DNA of 37,152 bases, taken from Flavobacteriales bacterium UBA2798. GTDB taxonomy: Bacteria > Bacteroidota > Bacteroidia > Flavobacteriales_D > UBA2798. Position numbers and translations under genes: made by a program. Shown one piece after another: positions 24,514 through 32,895 of this stretch. Below the pieces are notes generated by a model. It did not search any database, was not told the DNA's origin, and was given only the letters and a program-made list of their open reading frames with translations. The stretch covers positions 10,719-47,870 of the forward strand of contig DEHO01000044.1 of NCBI GenBank assembly GCA_002351955.1. The letters run 5' to 3'. Each line of letters starts with the position of its first letter. The stretch's first letter is position 1.

Positions 24514-27303
24514 ATGAACAGGCATTCGTTTTCCTACCTTTTTCTTCTTTTTAGCAGTACTTGTTTATCGGCTCAGGACTTGAGTTATGAGGATGCTTTA
24601 CGTATTACTGCAAAGGTGGAACAAGAGCAGCGTTATGTTGGCGCATTAAGTGAACACGACCTCCATCAATTACCCGTAGGCATCATTAAGCAGGTAGGTT
24701 CATCACGCTATGTAATTGCAATTGACAGCGCAATTTTTGAATCGGACAAAGCTTATTTTCACGCCTATATGGCTGTAGAGTTTCCCGGAACGGGGAAGGT
24801 GATAGCATTTGGTGCAAGACGAGTTCATTTTAATCCGAAAGGAATTGGTGGCGGGACAGATTCGAGACTGATGTTGCTGAGTGATCATAGCATACCAATT
24901 GGACCAAACAGCAGGCTTGAATTGCGGGGTAACGGAAGCAATTATGTGGAATGGGATTGCAACGGATTTGTAGCCATGCAGCTTGCCGGTGATATGCTTT
25001 TTTCACGTGGAATTCTGGAGCCGGTTAACGAACAAGAGGAAGAAGTGAAGGGACATTTTTCGATTCGTGTCGAAGATATCCATGCCCTTGTTGTGGCCAT
25101 CACACTCGATCCGTTTAAAGTGAAAGGATTGTCCGGATGGACTTTTTCTGTTGAGGATGCTGTTGTTGACTGGAGTTCAACATCCGACGATCCTGATATG
25201 CGTTTTCCTCCCGGATTTGAAGGGGAAAGCGGCCTATGGACCGGAACCTATTTACGCAGGGTAAGTATTGCTCTTCCGTCTGAACTTTCGCCTGTAAACG
25301 GAGAAGCTTCACGTGTTGTTGCGCATAATTTACTCATTGATGATTCCGGACTTAGCGCATGGATACAGGCAGAAAATACAATTCCGGATTTAAGCATGAG
25401 CGGGTGGAAATTTTCAGTGGAGGAGATAGCCTTGCAATTGTTGTACAACGATCCTGTTGGCGGACATCTGCGGGGCACCATCGAATTACCTGTGATGGAT
25501 TCCGGGCAAGCTTTGGCTTATGAAGCAATGATGCAGTTTAATCCCGAAAATGGAGAATGCAATTATTCATTCAGCGCATCACCGCAAGGGGAAATAGCTT
25601 TTTCAGTACTCTCCGCGAAAGCAGAGTTATTTCCTACAACACGCATTTCCATGTCGCGTACAAACGGACAGTTTCTACCGGAGGCGTTTTTGAACGGTAG
25701 AATTCGTTTTGAAAATGAACGATTGACCACTGCGCAATTGCAGATTCAGGATGTCCATTTGATCCATACAGCGCCATTTCTTACGGGCGGTCAGATTGCC
25801 TATACCGGAAATTCCCAAAACCATGCAGCGAATTATCCGGTCAGTATAGATTCCATTCGCATAGGTTTTTCCAATCAGGCACCTTTTATAGAAATGAAAC
25901 TGATGATGAATCTGGCGGAATCACAAAACAATGGTCTTTCCGTTTCAACTTTTTTGCGTGTTCATTCCCGTATGCAAGAGCAGAAATTGCACTATGACCG
26001 TGTTTCAATAGGAGCAGTCAACATTGCCGCAAACTCCCAGGCTTTTCAGCTGAATGGAACAATTCATTTCAGAGAGGATGATCCTATATACGGCAATGGT
26101 TTTTTTGGAGCCATCTCACTGAGTATTCCGGATGTATTGGAACCCGGATTTGAAGCGTCGGCATGTTTTGGCAGGACGGACTTTCGGTATTTTGCCATTG
26201 ATGCAGCGGTTCCCGTAAAAATTCCAATTGCTGCATCAGGAATCGTGATGAACCGATTGATAGGTGGAATTTCAAACAGAATGCAGCCACAACGACAACA
26301 GATCGGACAAGTCACCAATTTGCTTTATGCGAATACTGTTGCAAGTGGAATGTCGCAAACCTATACACCTGATCAAAATGCAGGACTAACATTTCGTGCA
26401 GGAGCATCATTGGCATATTTACCCAATGAAGAAACATTCAACGGTGATGCAATGCTGGATATCGGGTTTAACTCCAATGGAGGATTGGATTTTGTGAGGC
26501 TTGTTGGTAATGCCTATTTCATGAGCAGTATTCAATCCCGAAGGACAAGTCCTCCCCCCGTTTACGGATCTATGGTTATGGAGTACAGTGTTCCTGCAAA
26601 AAGTTTTGATGCAAGTATTCAGGCGCAGTTGAACGTTCAGCAAACAATAACCGGAAACGGAATTTGCCGCATTCATTTTGATCCGAATACCTGGAGTGTT
26701 TGTATCGGTCGACCAACACAGCCTGTTGTTGTAAGTATACAGCCCTTTGCAAGTGCACAAGCGTATTTTATGGCGGGAGACAATCTCGAACCCATGAGTC
26801 CACCTCCATCGCAGGTCGCATCACTGGTGCAAAACGGCGGGTTAAACCAGATGCGCGATGTTTCAGCGTTGTCGCAAGCGCGGGGAATTGCTGCAGGAAT
26901 GCGCTTAACAGGAGGTTTGTACAGGGAGTATGGTTGGGATTTTTTTACTGTTTATGGTTCTTTTTCATTTGGAGCCGGATTTGACATGATGTTGATCGAT
27001 TATGGTCCGACGGCTCATTGTTCAGGGTCGCTTGCTCCTGTGGGCGTAAACGGAAAAATTGCAGAGGGACAACTTTTCGCCTGGATGCAGGGTGGAATTG
27101 GGGCGAAGGGCGAAATTGGAAACAAGGAATTTGATGTGGTATTGATAAACGGCTCTATCGCTGCTCTTTTACAAGGGAAAGTGCCACGGCCATCCTGGGT
27201 CTCCGGTGGAGTGCAGGTGCAGTACCAGATTCTTTCTTTGATTCAGGGACAGTTTCAGTTTGATTTTGAATTAGGACAAACGTGTACAGTTGTTGTTCCA
27301 TGA
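24514..27303 (+). CDS. Large exported beta-rich protein of unknown function
   Basis: The 929-residue protein begins with a signal peptide (MNRHSFSYLFLLFSSTCLSAQ). The mature part is almost entirely predicted beta-strand, with alternating polar and apolar residues, many Gly and Asn, and few Cys. No membrane helix follows the signal and no T9SS tail is present. A short motif recurs: LSGWTFSVED at residue 206 and MSGWKFSVEE at residue 295. The C-terminal third (about 780-929) is Gly/Ala-rich (FGAGFDMMLIDYG, GGIGAKGEIG). The ATG of the next gene overlaps its stop (ATGA), so the two are translationally coupled. A GATGTTTG element ends 4 bases before its start. I do not recognise the family; a secreted or outer-surface structural protein is the best guess. 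Confidence 0.8.
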   Translation: MNRHSFSYLFLLFSSTCLSAQDLSYEDALRITAKVEQEQRYVGALSEHDLHQLPVGIIKQVGSSRYVIAIDSAIFESDKAYFHAYMAVEFPGTGKVIAFGARRVHFNPKGIGGGTDSRLMLLSDHSIPIGPNSRLELRGNGSNYVEWDCNGFVAMQLAGDMLFSRGILEPVNEQEEEVKGHFSIRVEDIHALVVAITLDPFKVKGLSGWTFSVEDAVVDWSSTSDDPDMRFPPGFEGESGLWTGTYLRRVSIALPSELSPVNGEASRVVAHNLLIDDSGLSAWIQAENTIPDLSMSGWKFSVEEIALQLLYNDPVGGHLRGTIELPVMDSGQALAYEAMMQFNPENGECNYSFSASPQGEIAFSVLSAKAELFPTTRISMSRTNGQFLPEAFLNGRIRFENERLTTAQLQIQDVHLIHTAPFLTGGQIAYTGNSQNHAANYPVSIDSIRIGFSNQAPFIEMKLMMNLAESQNNGLSVSTFLRVHSRMQEQKLHYDRVSIGAVNIAANSQAFQLNGTIHFREDDPIYGNGFFGAISLSIPDVLEPGFEASACFGRTDFRYFAIDAAVPVKIPIAASGIVMNRLIGGISNRMQPQRQQIGQVTNLLYANTVASGMSQTYTPDQNAGLTFRAGASLAYLPNEETFNGDAMLDIGFNSNGGLDFVRLVGNAYFMSSIQSRRTSPPPVYGSMVMEYSVPAKSFDASIQAQLNVQQTITGNGICRIHFDPNTWSVCIGRPTQPVVVSIQPFASAQAYFMAGDNLEPMSPPPSQVASLVQNGGLNQMRDVSALSQARGIAAGMRLTGGLYREYGWDFFTVYGSFSFGAGFDMMLIDYGPTAHCSGSLAPVGVNGKIAEGQLFAWMQGGIGAKGEIGNKEFDVVLINGSIAALLQGKVPRPSWVSGGVQVQYQILSLIQGQFQFDFELGQTCTVVVP

Positions 27304-29186
27304 AACATAGTAGTATTAGTATATTTTTTCTGTTTTGGTGCACCCGGTTGTTTGCACAGGATTATGTTTTTCTGGGAGAGCGAACAGAATCATCAATAGT
27401 TTTCCGTTGGGCACCTTCAAATGCGGATGATGTCAGAGCGTTATTATTGAAGGGTACTTTTTTATTTGGCCTTGCTAACGGAAAGGAAGTCTTTTTAAAC
27501 CGAAACAAAGTATGGGACGAACAGGACAATCGGTGGGATTCCCTTTCCGTTAAGGAGGAGCGGATTTTGTTTTTACGCAGGTTTTTATTCGGTGAACAAG
27601 GCGGTTCTGAATTGAATCAAATGTATTCCGGTTTTGCGCTATTGCTCGCCGACACCGATCCTGTTTTTGCAGATGCGCTGGGGTTAATTTATGAATTAAA
27701 GGACCGAGATTTTGAGCGTTATTTACTCAGGGATAAATCCGGCAAAACGCTGGCCGAATTAACCAATGCATATATTCGTCCGAAACACTTACCCAGACCC
27801 GAAATTGCGGATGCCGAATGCAAACATGGAAAGGTGATACTGAAATGGATTCCGCAACGGACTATTTTTTCATCCTGGGAAGTTCAATACAGCAGCAATT
27901 CCTCCGATTGGAAGCCTGCCACATTACAATCTCTTGTTCCGTTTTTAGATGAGAATTCCGGCGATTCCTCAATGTATTTTTCCGATTCGCTACGTAGTGA
28001 CTCCAGGCGGTATTACCGAATCCGTGGAAAAACTCCTTTTGGAAATTTCAGCGAATATTCACCTTTAATTGCGTTGGAGTGTTTCAATGATGAAATTGTT
28101 TTCCCTGTTTTGGATCTTGCTGAATCATCTATTGATGAGATCAAACTACAAATCCATTTTCCATTGAGTGCTGACCGAAAAAAAACGTATCAAATGGTTC
28201 TTGAACGATCTGATCAATATTCCGGCAACTGGGAAAAACTGCGTGAAGTATTCGTTTCCGACAGTATGATGGTTCTTAAACAGAGTAAACGTTATGCCTA
28301 CTACCGACTGGCGTTGCAACTTTACAATAAACAATATGTATTTACGGATCCGGTTCTCGTCACCCTTAAAGAAGATGGTCCGCCTGCAATCCCGGAGGGT
28401 ATTTCCGGCAGGATCGATACGCTTGGTTATGTACGACTGAATTGGAGAAAAAACACAGAAAGTGATCTGCGCGGATACCGGATTTATTCGCGGAATTCTT
28501 CGGGCGATGAATGGGTGGAGCGAACACAAGAAGTAAACCGCGATACTTTTTTTGTGTGGAAAAGCACCCGGCAAACAATTGAAAGAAGCCTGGAAGTAGC
28601 TATAGCCGCAACCGATTCTTCCTGGAACACTTCCGCTTTGTCGCAAGGAGTTTTGCTGGCTCGACCCGACCATATCCCTCCGGTAAAACCGGTTTGGAAG
28701 GAAATCCGTTACGAAAAGGACTCTGTGTTTTTACGCTTCGCCTTCGATGATTCGGAACAAACAAGTTTAGTTGTTCTTTCAAACGATAGTCTTTCTGAGA
28801 AGCTTGTCAAAATACATTCTCATGTTTTATCCCGAAAATCGGCAATAAAATTTTGGCTCAGATGTTCTGATTCTTCAGGCAATAGTTCGGTCTCAGATAC
28901 GATTTACCTTGTTGCAGAGCGAAGTTTTGATGCGAAGATTATTGCCGATCTGTCTAAGAATGAAATTGTGCTGAAGTACGATTCCGGAACGGATATCATA
29001 TACAGAGCTGTGCTATACCGTAAAAGGAATTCAGGAGAATGGAAAGCAATGCAAACTGCAGAACGCGCATCGGGAATAGTCATCGACCGTGAATTGCAAA
29101 TGCAGAGCAGGTATTCGTATCGATTAAAAATCACGCTTCATTCCGGACGAAGTTATTGGTCGGACGAAGTTGTGGTTAATTATTAA
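27300..29186 (+). CDS. Exported fibronectin type III repeat protein
   Basis: The 628-residue protein has a signal peptide (MKHSSISIFFLFWCTRLFAQ). It contains at least two and perhaps four FN3-like beta sandwiches. One is around residue 170 (GKVILKWIPQRTIFSSWEVQ, then RRYYRIRGKTPFGNFSEYSP). Another is around 365-450 (YVRLNWRKNTESDLRGYRIY), and a weaker one follows (PPVKPVWKEIRYEKD). There is no T9SS sorting tail and no later membrane segment. The start overlaps the stop of the previous gene by four bases. It probably works with that partner, and a scaffold or adhesive role is inferred only from FN3 content. A strong terminator follows at 29192. Confidence 0.85.
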   Translation: MKHSSISIFFLFWCTRLFAQDYVFLGERTESSIVFRWAPSNADDVRALLLKGTFLFGLANGKEVFLNRNKVWDEQDNRWDSLSVKEERILFLRRFLFGEQGGSELNQMYSGFALLLADTDPVFADALGLIYELKDRDFERYLLRDKSGKTLAELTNAYIRPKHLPRPEIADAECKHGKVILKWIPQRTIFSSWEVQYSSNSSDWKPATLQSLVPFLDENSGDSSMYFSDSLRSDSRRYYRIRGKTPFGNFSEYSPLIALECFNDEIVFPVLDLAESSIDEIKLQIHFPLSADRKKTYQMVLERSDQYSGNWEKLREVFVSDSMMVLKQSKRYAYYRLALQLYNKQYVFTDPVLVTLKEDGPPAIPEGISGRIDTLGYVRLNWRKNTESDLRGYRIYSRNSSGDEWVERTQEVNRDTFFVWKSTRQTIERSLEVAIAATDSSWNTSALSQGVLLARPDHIPPVKPVWKEIRYEKDSVFLRFAFDDSEQTSLVVLSNDSLSEKLVKIHSHVLSRKSAIKFWLRCSDSSGNSSVSDTIYLVAERSFDAKIIADLSKNEIVLKYDSGTDIIYRAVLYRKRNSGEWKAMQTAERASGIVIDRELQMQSRYSYRLKITLHSGRSYWSDEVVVNY

Positions 29187-29191
29187 AACAA

Positions 29192-29221
29192 AAAAAATCC
29201 CCGCGTTGGCAGGGATTTTTT
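29192..29221. terminator. Bidirectional rho-independent terminator
   Basis: AAAAAATCCC (29192-29201) pairs perfectly with GGGATTTTTT (29212-29221) around a 10-base loop. It serves the FN3 gene on the plus strand and the cold-shock gene on the minus strand, which converge here. Confidence 0.9.
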
Positions 29222-29243
29222 GATCTGTGACTTATAGTTAAGA

Positions 29244-29444
29244 TCAGATCTTCTCAACGTTTACCGCGATTGGACCTTTACGGCCTTCCTCAATGGTGAA
29301 ACGGACACGGTCGTTCTGCTGAACATCAGTGCGAAGACCGGTCTTGTGTACGAATGTTTCAGTGTCTGAATCATCGTGCTTGATAAATCCGAAGCCTTTT
29401 TCGGAATTGAAGAACTTAACAGTTCCTGTCAGGGTGGTATTCAT
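29244..29444 (-). CDS. CspA-family cold-shock protein
   Basis: The 66-residue single cold-shock domain binds single-stranded RNA and DNA and is expected to melt mRNA structure. The RNP1-like motif KGFGFIKHD is at about 17-25 and the RNP2-like ETFVHKTGL follows, where His and Lys replace the more common Ile/Phe surroundings. The C-terminus GRKGPIAVNVEKI is typical of Bacteroidota members. It has a long untranslated leader of roughly 95 bases from a well-formed promoter at 29542-29571, as is usual for cold-regulated csp genes. Confidence 0.95.
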   Translation of the reverse strand: MNTTLTGTVKFFNSEKGFGFIKHDDSDTETFVHKTGLRTDVQQNDRVRFTIEEGRKGPIAVNVEKI

Positions 29445-29541
29445 TGTGTTAGGGATTAAGATTGCTGAGGGATGGATCCGGACTTAGGGGAGAAATAATG
29501 GTGTTGTTTTAAGAATTGCGCCGGATAGTACAAGCGTTTAC

Positions 29542-29571
29542 CAAAGATAAACTTTTTGGATAATTGTCCAA
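29542..29571 (-). promoter_or_regulatory. Promoter of the cold-shock gene (TTG, 19 bp, TATCTTTG)
   Basis: On the minus strand, TTG (29569-29571) is followed by 19 bases and TATCTTTG (29542-29549). This is the best complete Bacteroidota-type -33/-7 pair in the window. The predicted start of transcription near 29538 leaves a leader of about 95 bases before the ATG at 29444. Confidence 0.75.
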
Positions 29572-29580
29572 CTCCCCCAA

Positions 29581-31218
29581 TTATTTTTTCAGAACCTCCA
29601 ACGCTTTGAGCAAGTCGCTATCGTTTTTGGCCAAAACCGCAAAATAACCATCAGTATTCCAAACGAGCCGGGCAATTTCTGCTTTGATCTGGTTTTGGAT
29701 CAGTCTGCGCGAATGCTCGGCTTCGCCCGGGTAGCGACGGAGACCTTTTTTCTCGGCATAATTGAGCAACTCGCGAAACACCTGCTCTTCTACCGCAAAT
29801 GAACCTGCAAACATGGAGGCGTCGGTATAACGAAGCAACACCTGTCGGTAGCGCTCAACAAAATCAAAGGCGAATTCGGCAATAACTCTTTGATAGAGTA
29901 AATTGGAATAAAAGTTTGTTCTTCCGGTGGTGTCAATCGGCACAAAAATATCCGGCATGATGCCCCCGCCTCCATAAACGACTTTTCCTTTGGCGGTTGT
30001 AAATTTCAGGGAGTCGACGAAGATGGAACTATCGGGAACGAAAAACTCGTTTCGCTCAAAACGCTCTATTTGTTCCATTTCGTAATCAATGCCTTTACCG
30101 TATGGCTTTTGGATAGACCTGCCCGTTGGAGTGTAATAGCGGGCAACCGTGAGGCGAATGGAAGAACCGTCATCAAATGGACTGATCTCTTCCTGAACAA
30201 GGCCTTTACCAAAGGAGCGTCTTCCAATAATTATTCCTCTGTCGTTATCCTGCAACGCACCCGCAACAATCTCGCTCGCTGAGGCGGAATTGTGGTTGAT
30301 TAATACCGCAACTTTTGTTTTTTCAAGACGACCCTTTTTGGTTGCTTTATACGTGTGTTTCGGACTGTGTTCACCTTCGGTATAAACGATGAGCTGACCA
30401 CTTTCAAGGAACTCATCAGCAATGAGGTTGGCTTCTTTCAAGTAACCTCCTCCGTTGTCTCTAAGGTCGAGAATGAGGCTGGTCATTCCTTTTTTCTGTA
30501 ATCGATGTACAGCCTGCAAAAAGTCGGAATGTGTTTGTGCTCCGAATTGGTTCAAACGGATGTATCCAATTCCATTTTCAACCATAATGGCGGTCTCTAC
30601 CGTGCTAACCGGAATAGCATCGCGTTCCAGCTCGAAACTGATCAGTTTTTTTTCGCCCTGACGTTTTATTTTCAGTTTCACCTTGGTACCCATTTCACCT
30701 CGCAAACGCTTGAACACATCTTCGGTGGTGATCTCTTTGCGCGCCATGGAATGACCGTCGACATCAACTATACGATCGAATTTTTTTATCCCGGCACGCT
30801 CAGATGGACCATCGGCGATAAGGTGCGTGACTACAAGCGTGTCTTTGAAAACCAGGAATTGAATACCAACACCACCAAAATTTCCGCTTAGTTCTTCGTG
30901 TGCCTTTTGGGCATCATCAGGACTCATATAACTTGAATGCGGATCCAATCCAAGCAGAATATCGCGCATTGCATTTTCGGTAAGCGATTCCCGATCCACC
31001 TTATCCACGTAACGGTCTTCGATGATATTGATGAGCTTGTTCAAGCGGCTGACGGTTTCCTTTTGGGAGCCCTTTGGAATAACCACCATTCGCGATCCAA
31101 AATATACCCCGGCAGCAAGAGCAATAGCCAGTAAAAAGGGGACATAAACTAGGGATCTCCGCGCGTCGGGCTGTGGAAGTGGTTCAGGTAACAGATGTTT
31201 GGGATCTTGCTCGTACAT
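29581..31218 (-). CDS. S41 family C-terminal processing protease (CtpA/Prc type)
   Basis: The 545-residue periplasmic serine protease has a single N-terminal membrane anchor (about 22-42, SLVYVPFLLAIALAAGVYFG). A helical region (IIEDRYVDKVD) and a PDZ domain follow (about 105-190, GVGIQFLVFKDTLVVTHLIA). The S41 catalytic domain has the Ser/Lys dyad: the Ser in NSASASEIVAGALQD (about 313) and the Lys in RRSFGKGLVQ (about 338). It cleaves proteins from exposed C-termini. The ATG at 31218 is chosen because it precedes the anchor directly; the frame continues upstream toward the dCMP deaminase gene without a convincing start. Confidence 0.93.
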   Translation of the reverse strand: MYEQDPKHLLPEPLPQPDARRSLVYVPFLLAIALAAGVYFGSRMVVIPKGSQKETVSRLNKLINIIEDRYVDKVDRESLTENAMRDILLGLDPHSSYMSPDDAQKAHEELSGNFGGVGIQFLVFKDTLVVTHLIADGPSERAGIKKFDRIVDVDGHSMARKEITTEDVFKRLRGEMGTKVKLKIKRQGEKKLISFELERDAIPVSTVETAIMVENGIGYIRLNQFGAQTHSDFLQAVHRLQKKGMTSLILDLRDNGGGYLKEANLIADEFLESGQLIVYTEGEHSPKHTYKATKKGRLEKTKVAVLINHNSASASEIVAGALQDNDRGIIIGRRSFGKGLVQEEISPFDDGSSIRLTVARYYTPTGRSIQKPYGKGIDYEMEQIERFERNEFFVPDSSIFVDSLKFTTAKGKVVYGGGGIMPDIFVPIDTTGRTNFYSNLLYQRVIAEFAFDFVERYRQVLLRYTDASMFAGSFAVEEQVFRELLNYAEKKGLRRYPGEAEHSRRLIQNQIKAEIARLVWNTDGYFAVLAKNDSDLLKALEVLKK

Positions 31219-31297
31219 GATGAGGTGCAATTTACTTAATCCAACGATTAAGCAGGAGAATGGTTGAAGAAGAATGATGAGTGGCTGAGAAAACGGA

Positions 31298-31732
31298 TCA
31301 AAGCTCGCTTTCGTTAAAATGGACAACATCAATTCCGGCACTGCGCAGGAAATCTACTCCGCTTTGGTCTTTATAGGGATTGATATAAACAAGTCTTCGG
31401 ATCCCCGCCTGAAGAACGAGTTTACTGCATTCCTTGCATGGCGAAAGAGTCAGATAGAGAGTTGCGCCTGCCGCACTTTGTGTTGACTTAGCCACCTTTA
31501 AAATGGCATTGGCTTCGGCGTGGAGCACATACCAATTGGTTTCTCCGTTTTCATCTTCGCAGGCATTCGGAAATCCGGAGGGGGTGCCATTATAGCCGTC
31601 TGAAATGATCATGTTGTCGCGTACAATCAGCGCCCCTACTTGTTTGCGGGTGCAATGGGATAGTTTACCCCATTCCATTGCCATTTTCAGGTAGGCGCGG
31701 TCGTAGCGTTGTTGTTTCTGGTTGTCTTTCAT
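31298..31732 (-). CDS. dCMP/cytidine deaminase family protein (ComE-like)
   Basis: The 144-residue zinc enzyme is predicted to deaminate dCMP to dUMP for dTTP synthesis. It shows the zinc and proton-shuttle motif HAEANAILKVAK and the second zinc motif SPCKECSKLVLQAG. The N-terminal CTRKQVGALIVRDNMIISDG and NGTPSGFPNACED are typical of deoxycytidylate deaminases. The ATG at 31732 is used because the longer frame runs into the -7 box at 31740-31747. It lies 79 bases before the S41 protease gene, with which it may be co-transcribed. Confidence 0.92.
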   Translation of the reverse strand: MKDNQKQQRYDRAYLKMAMEWGKLSHCTRKQVGALIVRDNMIISDGYNGTPSGFPNACEDENGETNWYVLHAEANAILKVAKSTQSAAGATLYLTLSPCKECSKLVLQAGIRRLVYINPYKDQSGVDFLRSAGIDVVHFNESEL

Positions 31733-31739
31733 TGCCGGG

Positions 31740-31747
31740 CAAAAATA
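31740..31747 (-). promoter_or_regulatory. -7 promoter element of the dCMP deaminase gene
   Basis: The minus strand reads TATTTTTG, a full TAnnTTTG match, 7 bases before the ATG. No clear -33 element is seen. Confidence 0.55.
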
Positions 31748-31784
31748 CAAAGCTGTGGGTAAGTACTGCAGAATAAAAAAAGAA

Positions 31785-31809
31785 AAAGCCCCGTTTTTGG
31801 CGGGACTTT
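31785..31809 (-). terminator. Rho-independent terminator after the T9SS protein gene
   Basis: AAAGCCCCG (31785-31793) pairs with CGGGACTTT (31801-31809), with one mismatched pair and a 7-base loop. On the minus strand it is followed by a T-rich run. It lies 21 bases beyond the stop of the gene at 31831. Confidence 0.82.
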
Positions 31810-31830
31810 CAATTATTTATCAGAAAGAAA

Positions 31831-32784
31831 TCAATTCTGAAGAACGATTTTTTTAGAAGCAAACATGCTTTCGTTCTGAAGCTTTACGTGGTAAATACCT
31901 GCAGAAAGACCAGAAAGATCTACAGTAGATGTAGAAGCACCGTTCATTGTTGCGGTATGTACAACCTGACCTAATTGGTTCACCACTTCAAATTGGAAAA
32001 GTCCGCTGATAGCAGTAGCATCAACAGTGATGATTCCGTTGGTAGGGTTAGGGAACACATTTACGAGGTTTGACGCATCTTCCTGTACGCTTGCTGCATT
32101 GGGATGAACAAAAAGTATAGCAAGATTCGAAGCCAAAGCGTTGGGAGCGTTATCGCACATGTACTGAAGACCTGTTGTAGGATCGTTCTGGATACCTACT
32201 GTAGCATCACCAAAGTTATCGGTGTTGCTGAGTTCCTTGTACTGCATACGGATGTTTCCGCTGCTGTAAAGGATCAACTGCCATGTATCACCATCACCGG
32301 CACCGCAACAGGGAACGATGTTATCGAACTGTAAAACAAAATAGGTAGAGAACGACTGCATCCAGATATTACCCTGTGAGCTTGGGTCAAGGTCGTTCCA
32401 CATATGAGCGATAAAGCGGTAATCGGTCATCGTGTAAGTTGGTGTTCCGGGAATACATTCATTGGAAAGACCCAGATACACATCTTCAAAATATACCGTT
32501 CCGTTGGTGGCAACACTGATTTGTGTGAAGTTGTTACCGTAAAAAGGAAAGGTGAAACCCAGAGCAACATTGGGCTCATGGTTATCATCCTGGTTTACGT
32601 TTGGAACAACAGTACCACCACCACCAAGTGCAGGGTTTAATTCAATCCAGCTGTAACCGGGACCACCGGGTTCGTTTGAGTCTTTGAAAGTGTAACCAAA
32701 GGAATCAGGTCCTCCGGCAGCAGATTGTGCCATTACATTGCCGGCAAAAGCAAGAACAGCAAAAGCAAGTAAAGATTTTTTCAT
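31831..32784 (-). CDS. T9SS-exported surface protein with nidogen-like beta domain
   Basis: The 317-residue protein has a signal peptide (MKKSLLAFAVLAFAGNVMAQ). A single domain follows at about 22-230 (VALGFTFPFYGNNFTQISVA, NGTVYF, FIAHMWNDLDPS, GNIWMQ, FVLQFDNIVPCCGAGDGDTW, LYSSGNIRMQYKEL). This resembles the NIDO-type or adhesin-type globular domains common in Bacteroidota secreted proteins. The C-terminus is a T9SS type A sorting domain (LVNVFPNPTNGIITVDA and on, ending KKIVLQN). The protein is therefore sent across the outer membrane and attached or released. Its ligand is unknown. A perfect -7 box at 32810-32817 leaves a leader of about 20 bases. Confidence 0.88.
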   Translation of the reverse strand: MKKSLLAFAVLAFAGNVMAQSAAGGPDSFGYTFKDSNEPGGPGYSWIELNPALGGGGTVVPNVNQDDNHEPNVALGFTFPFYGNNFTQISVATNGTVYFEDVYLGLSNECIPGTPTYTMTDYRFIAHMWNDLDPSSQGNIWMQSFSTYFVLQFDNIVPCCGAGDGDTWQLILYSSGNIRMQYKELSNTDNFGDATVGIQNDPTTGLQYMCDNAPNALASNLAILFVHPNAASVQEDASNLVNVFPNPTNGIITVDATAISGLFQFEVVNQLGQVVHTATMNGASTSTVDLSGLSAGIYHVKLQNESMFASKKIVLQN

Positions 32785-32809
32785 AGAAAATGATTTGATT
32801 TATTTTGGA

Positions 32810-32817
32810 CAAAGATA
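32810..32817 (-). promoter_or_regulatory. -7 promoter element of the 31831-32784 T9SS gene
   Basis: The minus strand reads TATCTTTG, a perfect match, 25 bases before the ATG. The A/T-rich leader between them has no Shine-Dalgarno sequence. Confidence 0.65.
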
Positions 32818-32895
32818 GGAATTCAAGATTGCCTGAAAAAACGAAATTTTCAACAAAAGACTGATTAACATCATTTTGCACGAAAAGACTATTGT

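Noticed and set aside
28146..28673. A 175-codon minus-strand frame inside the FN3 gene
   Set aside because: The plus-strand protein shows clear FN3 features here, and the reverse frame has no signal, motif or promoter.
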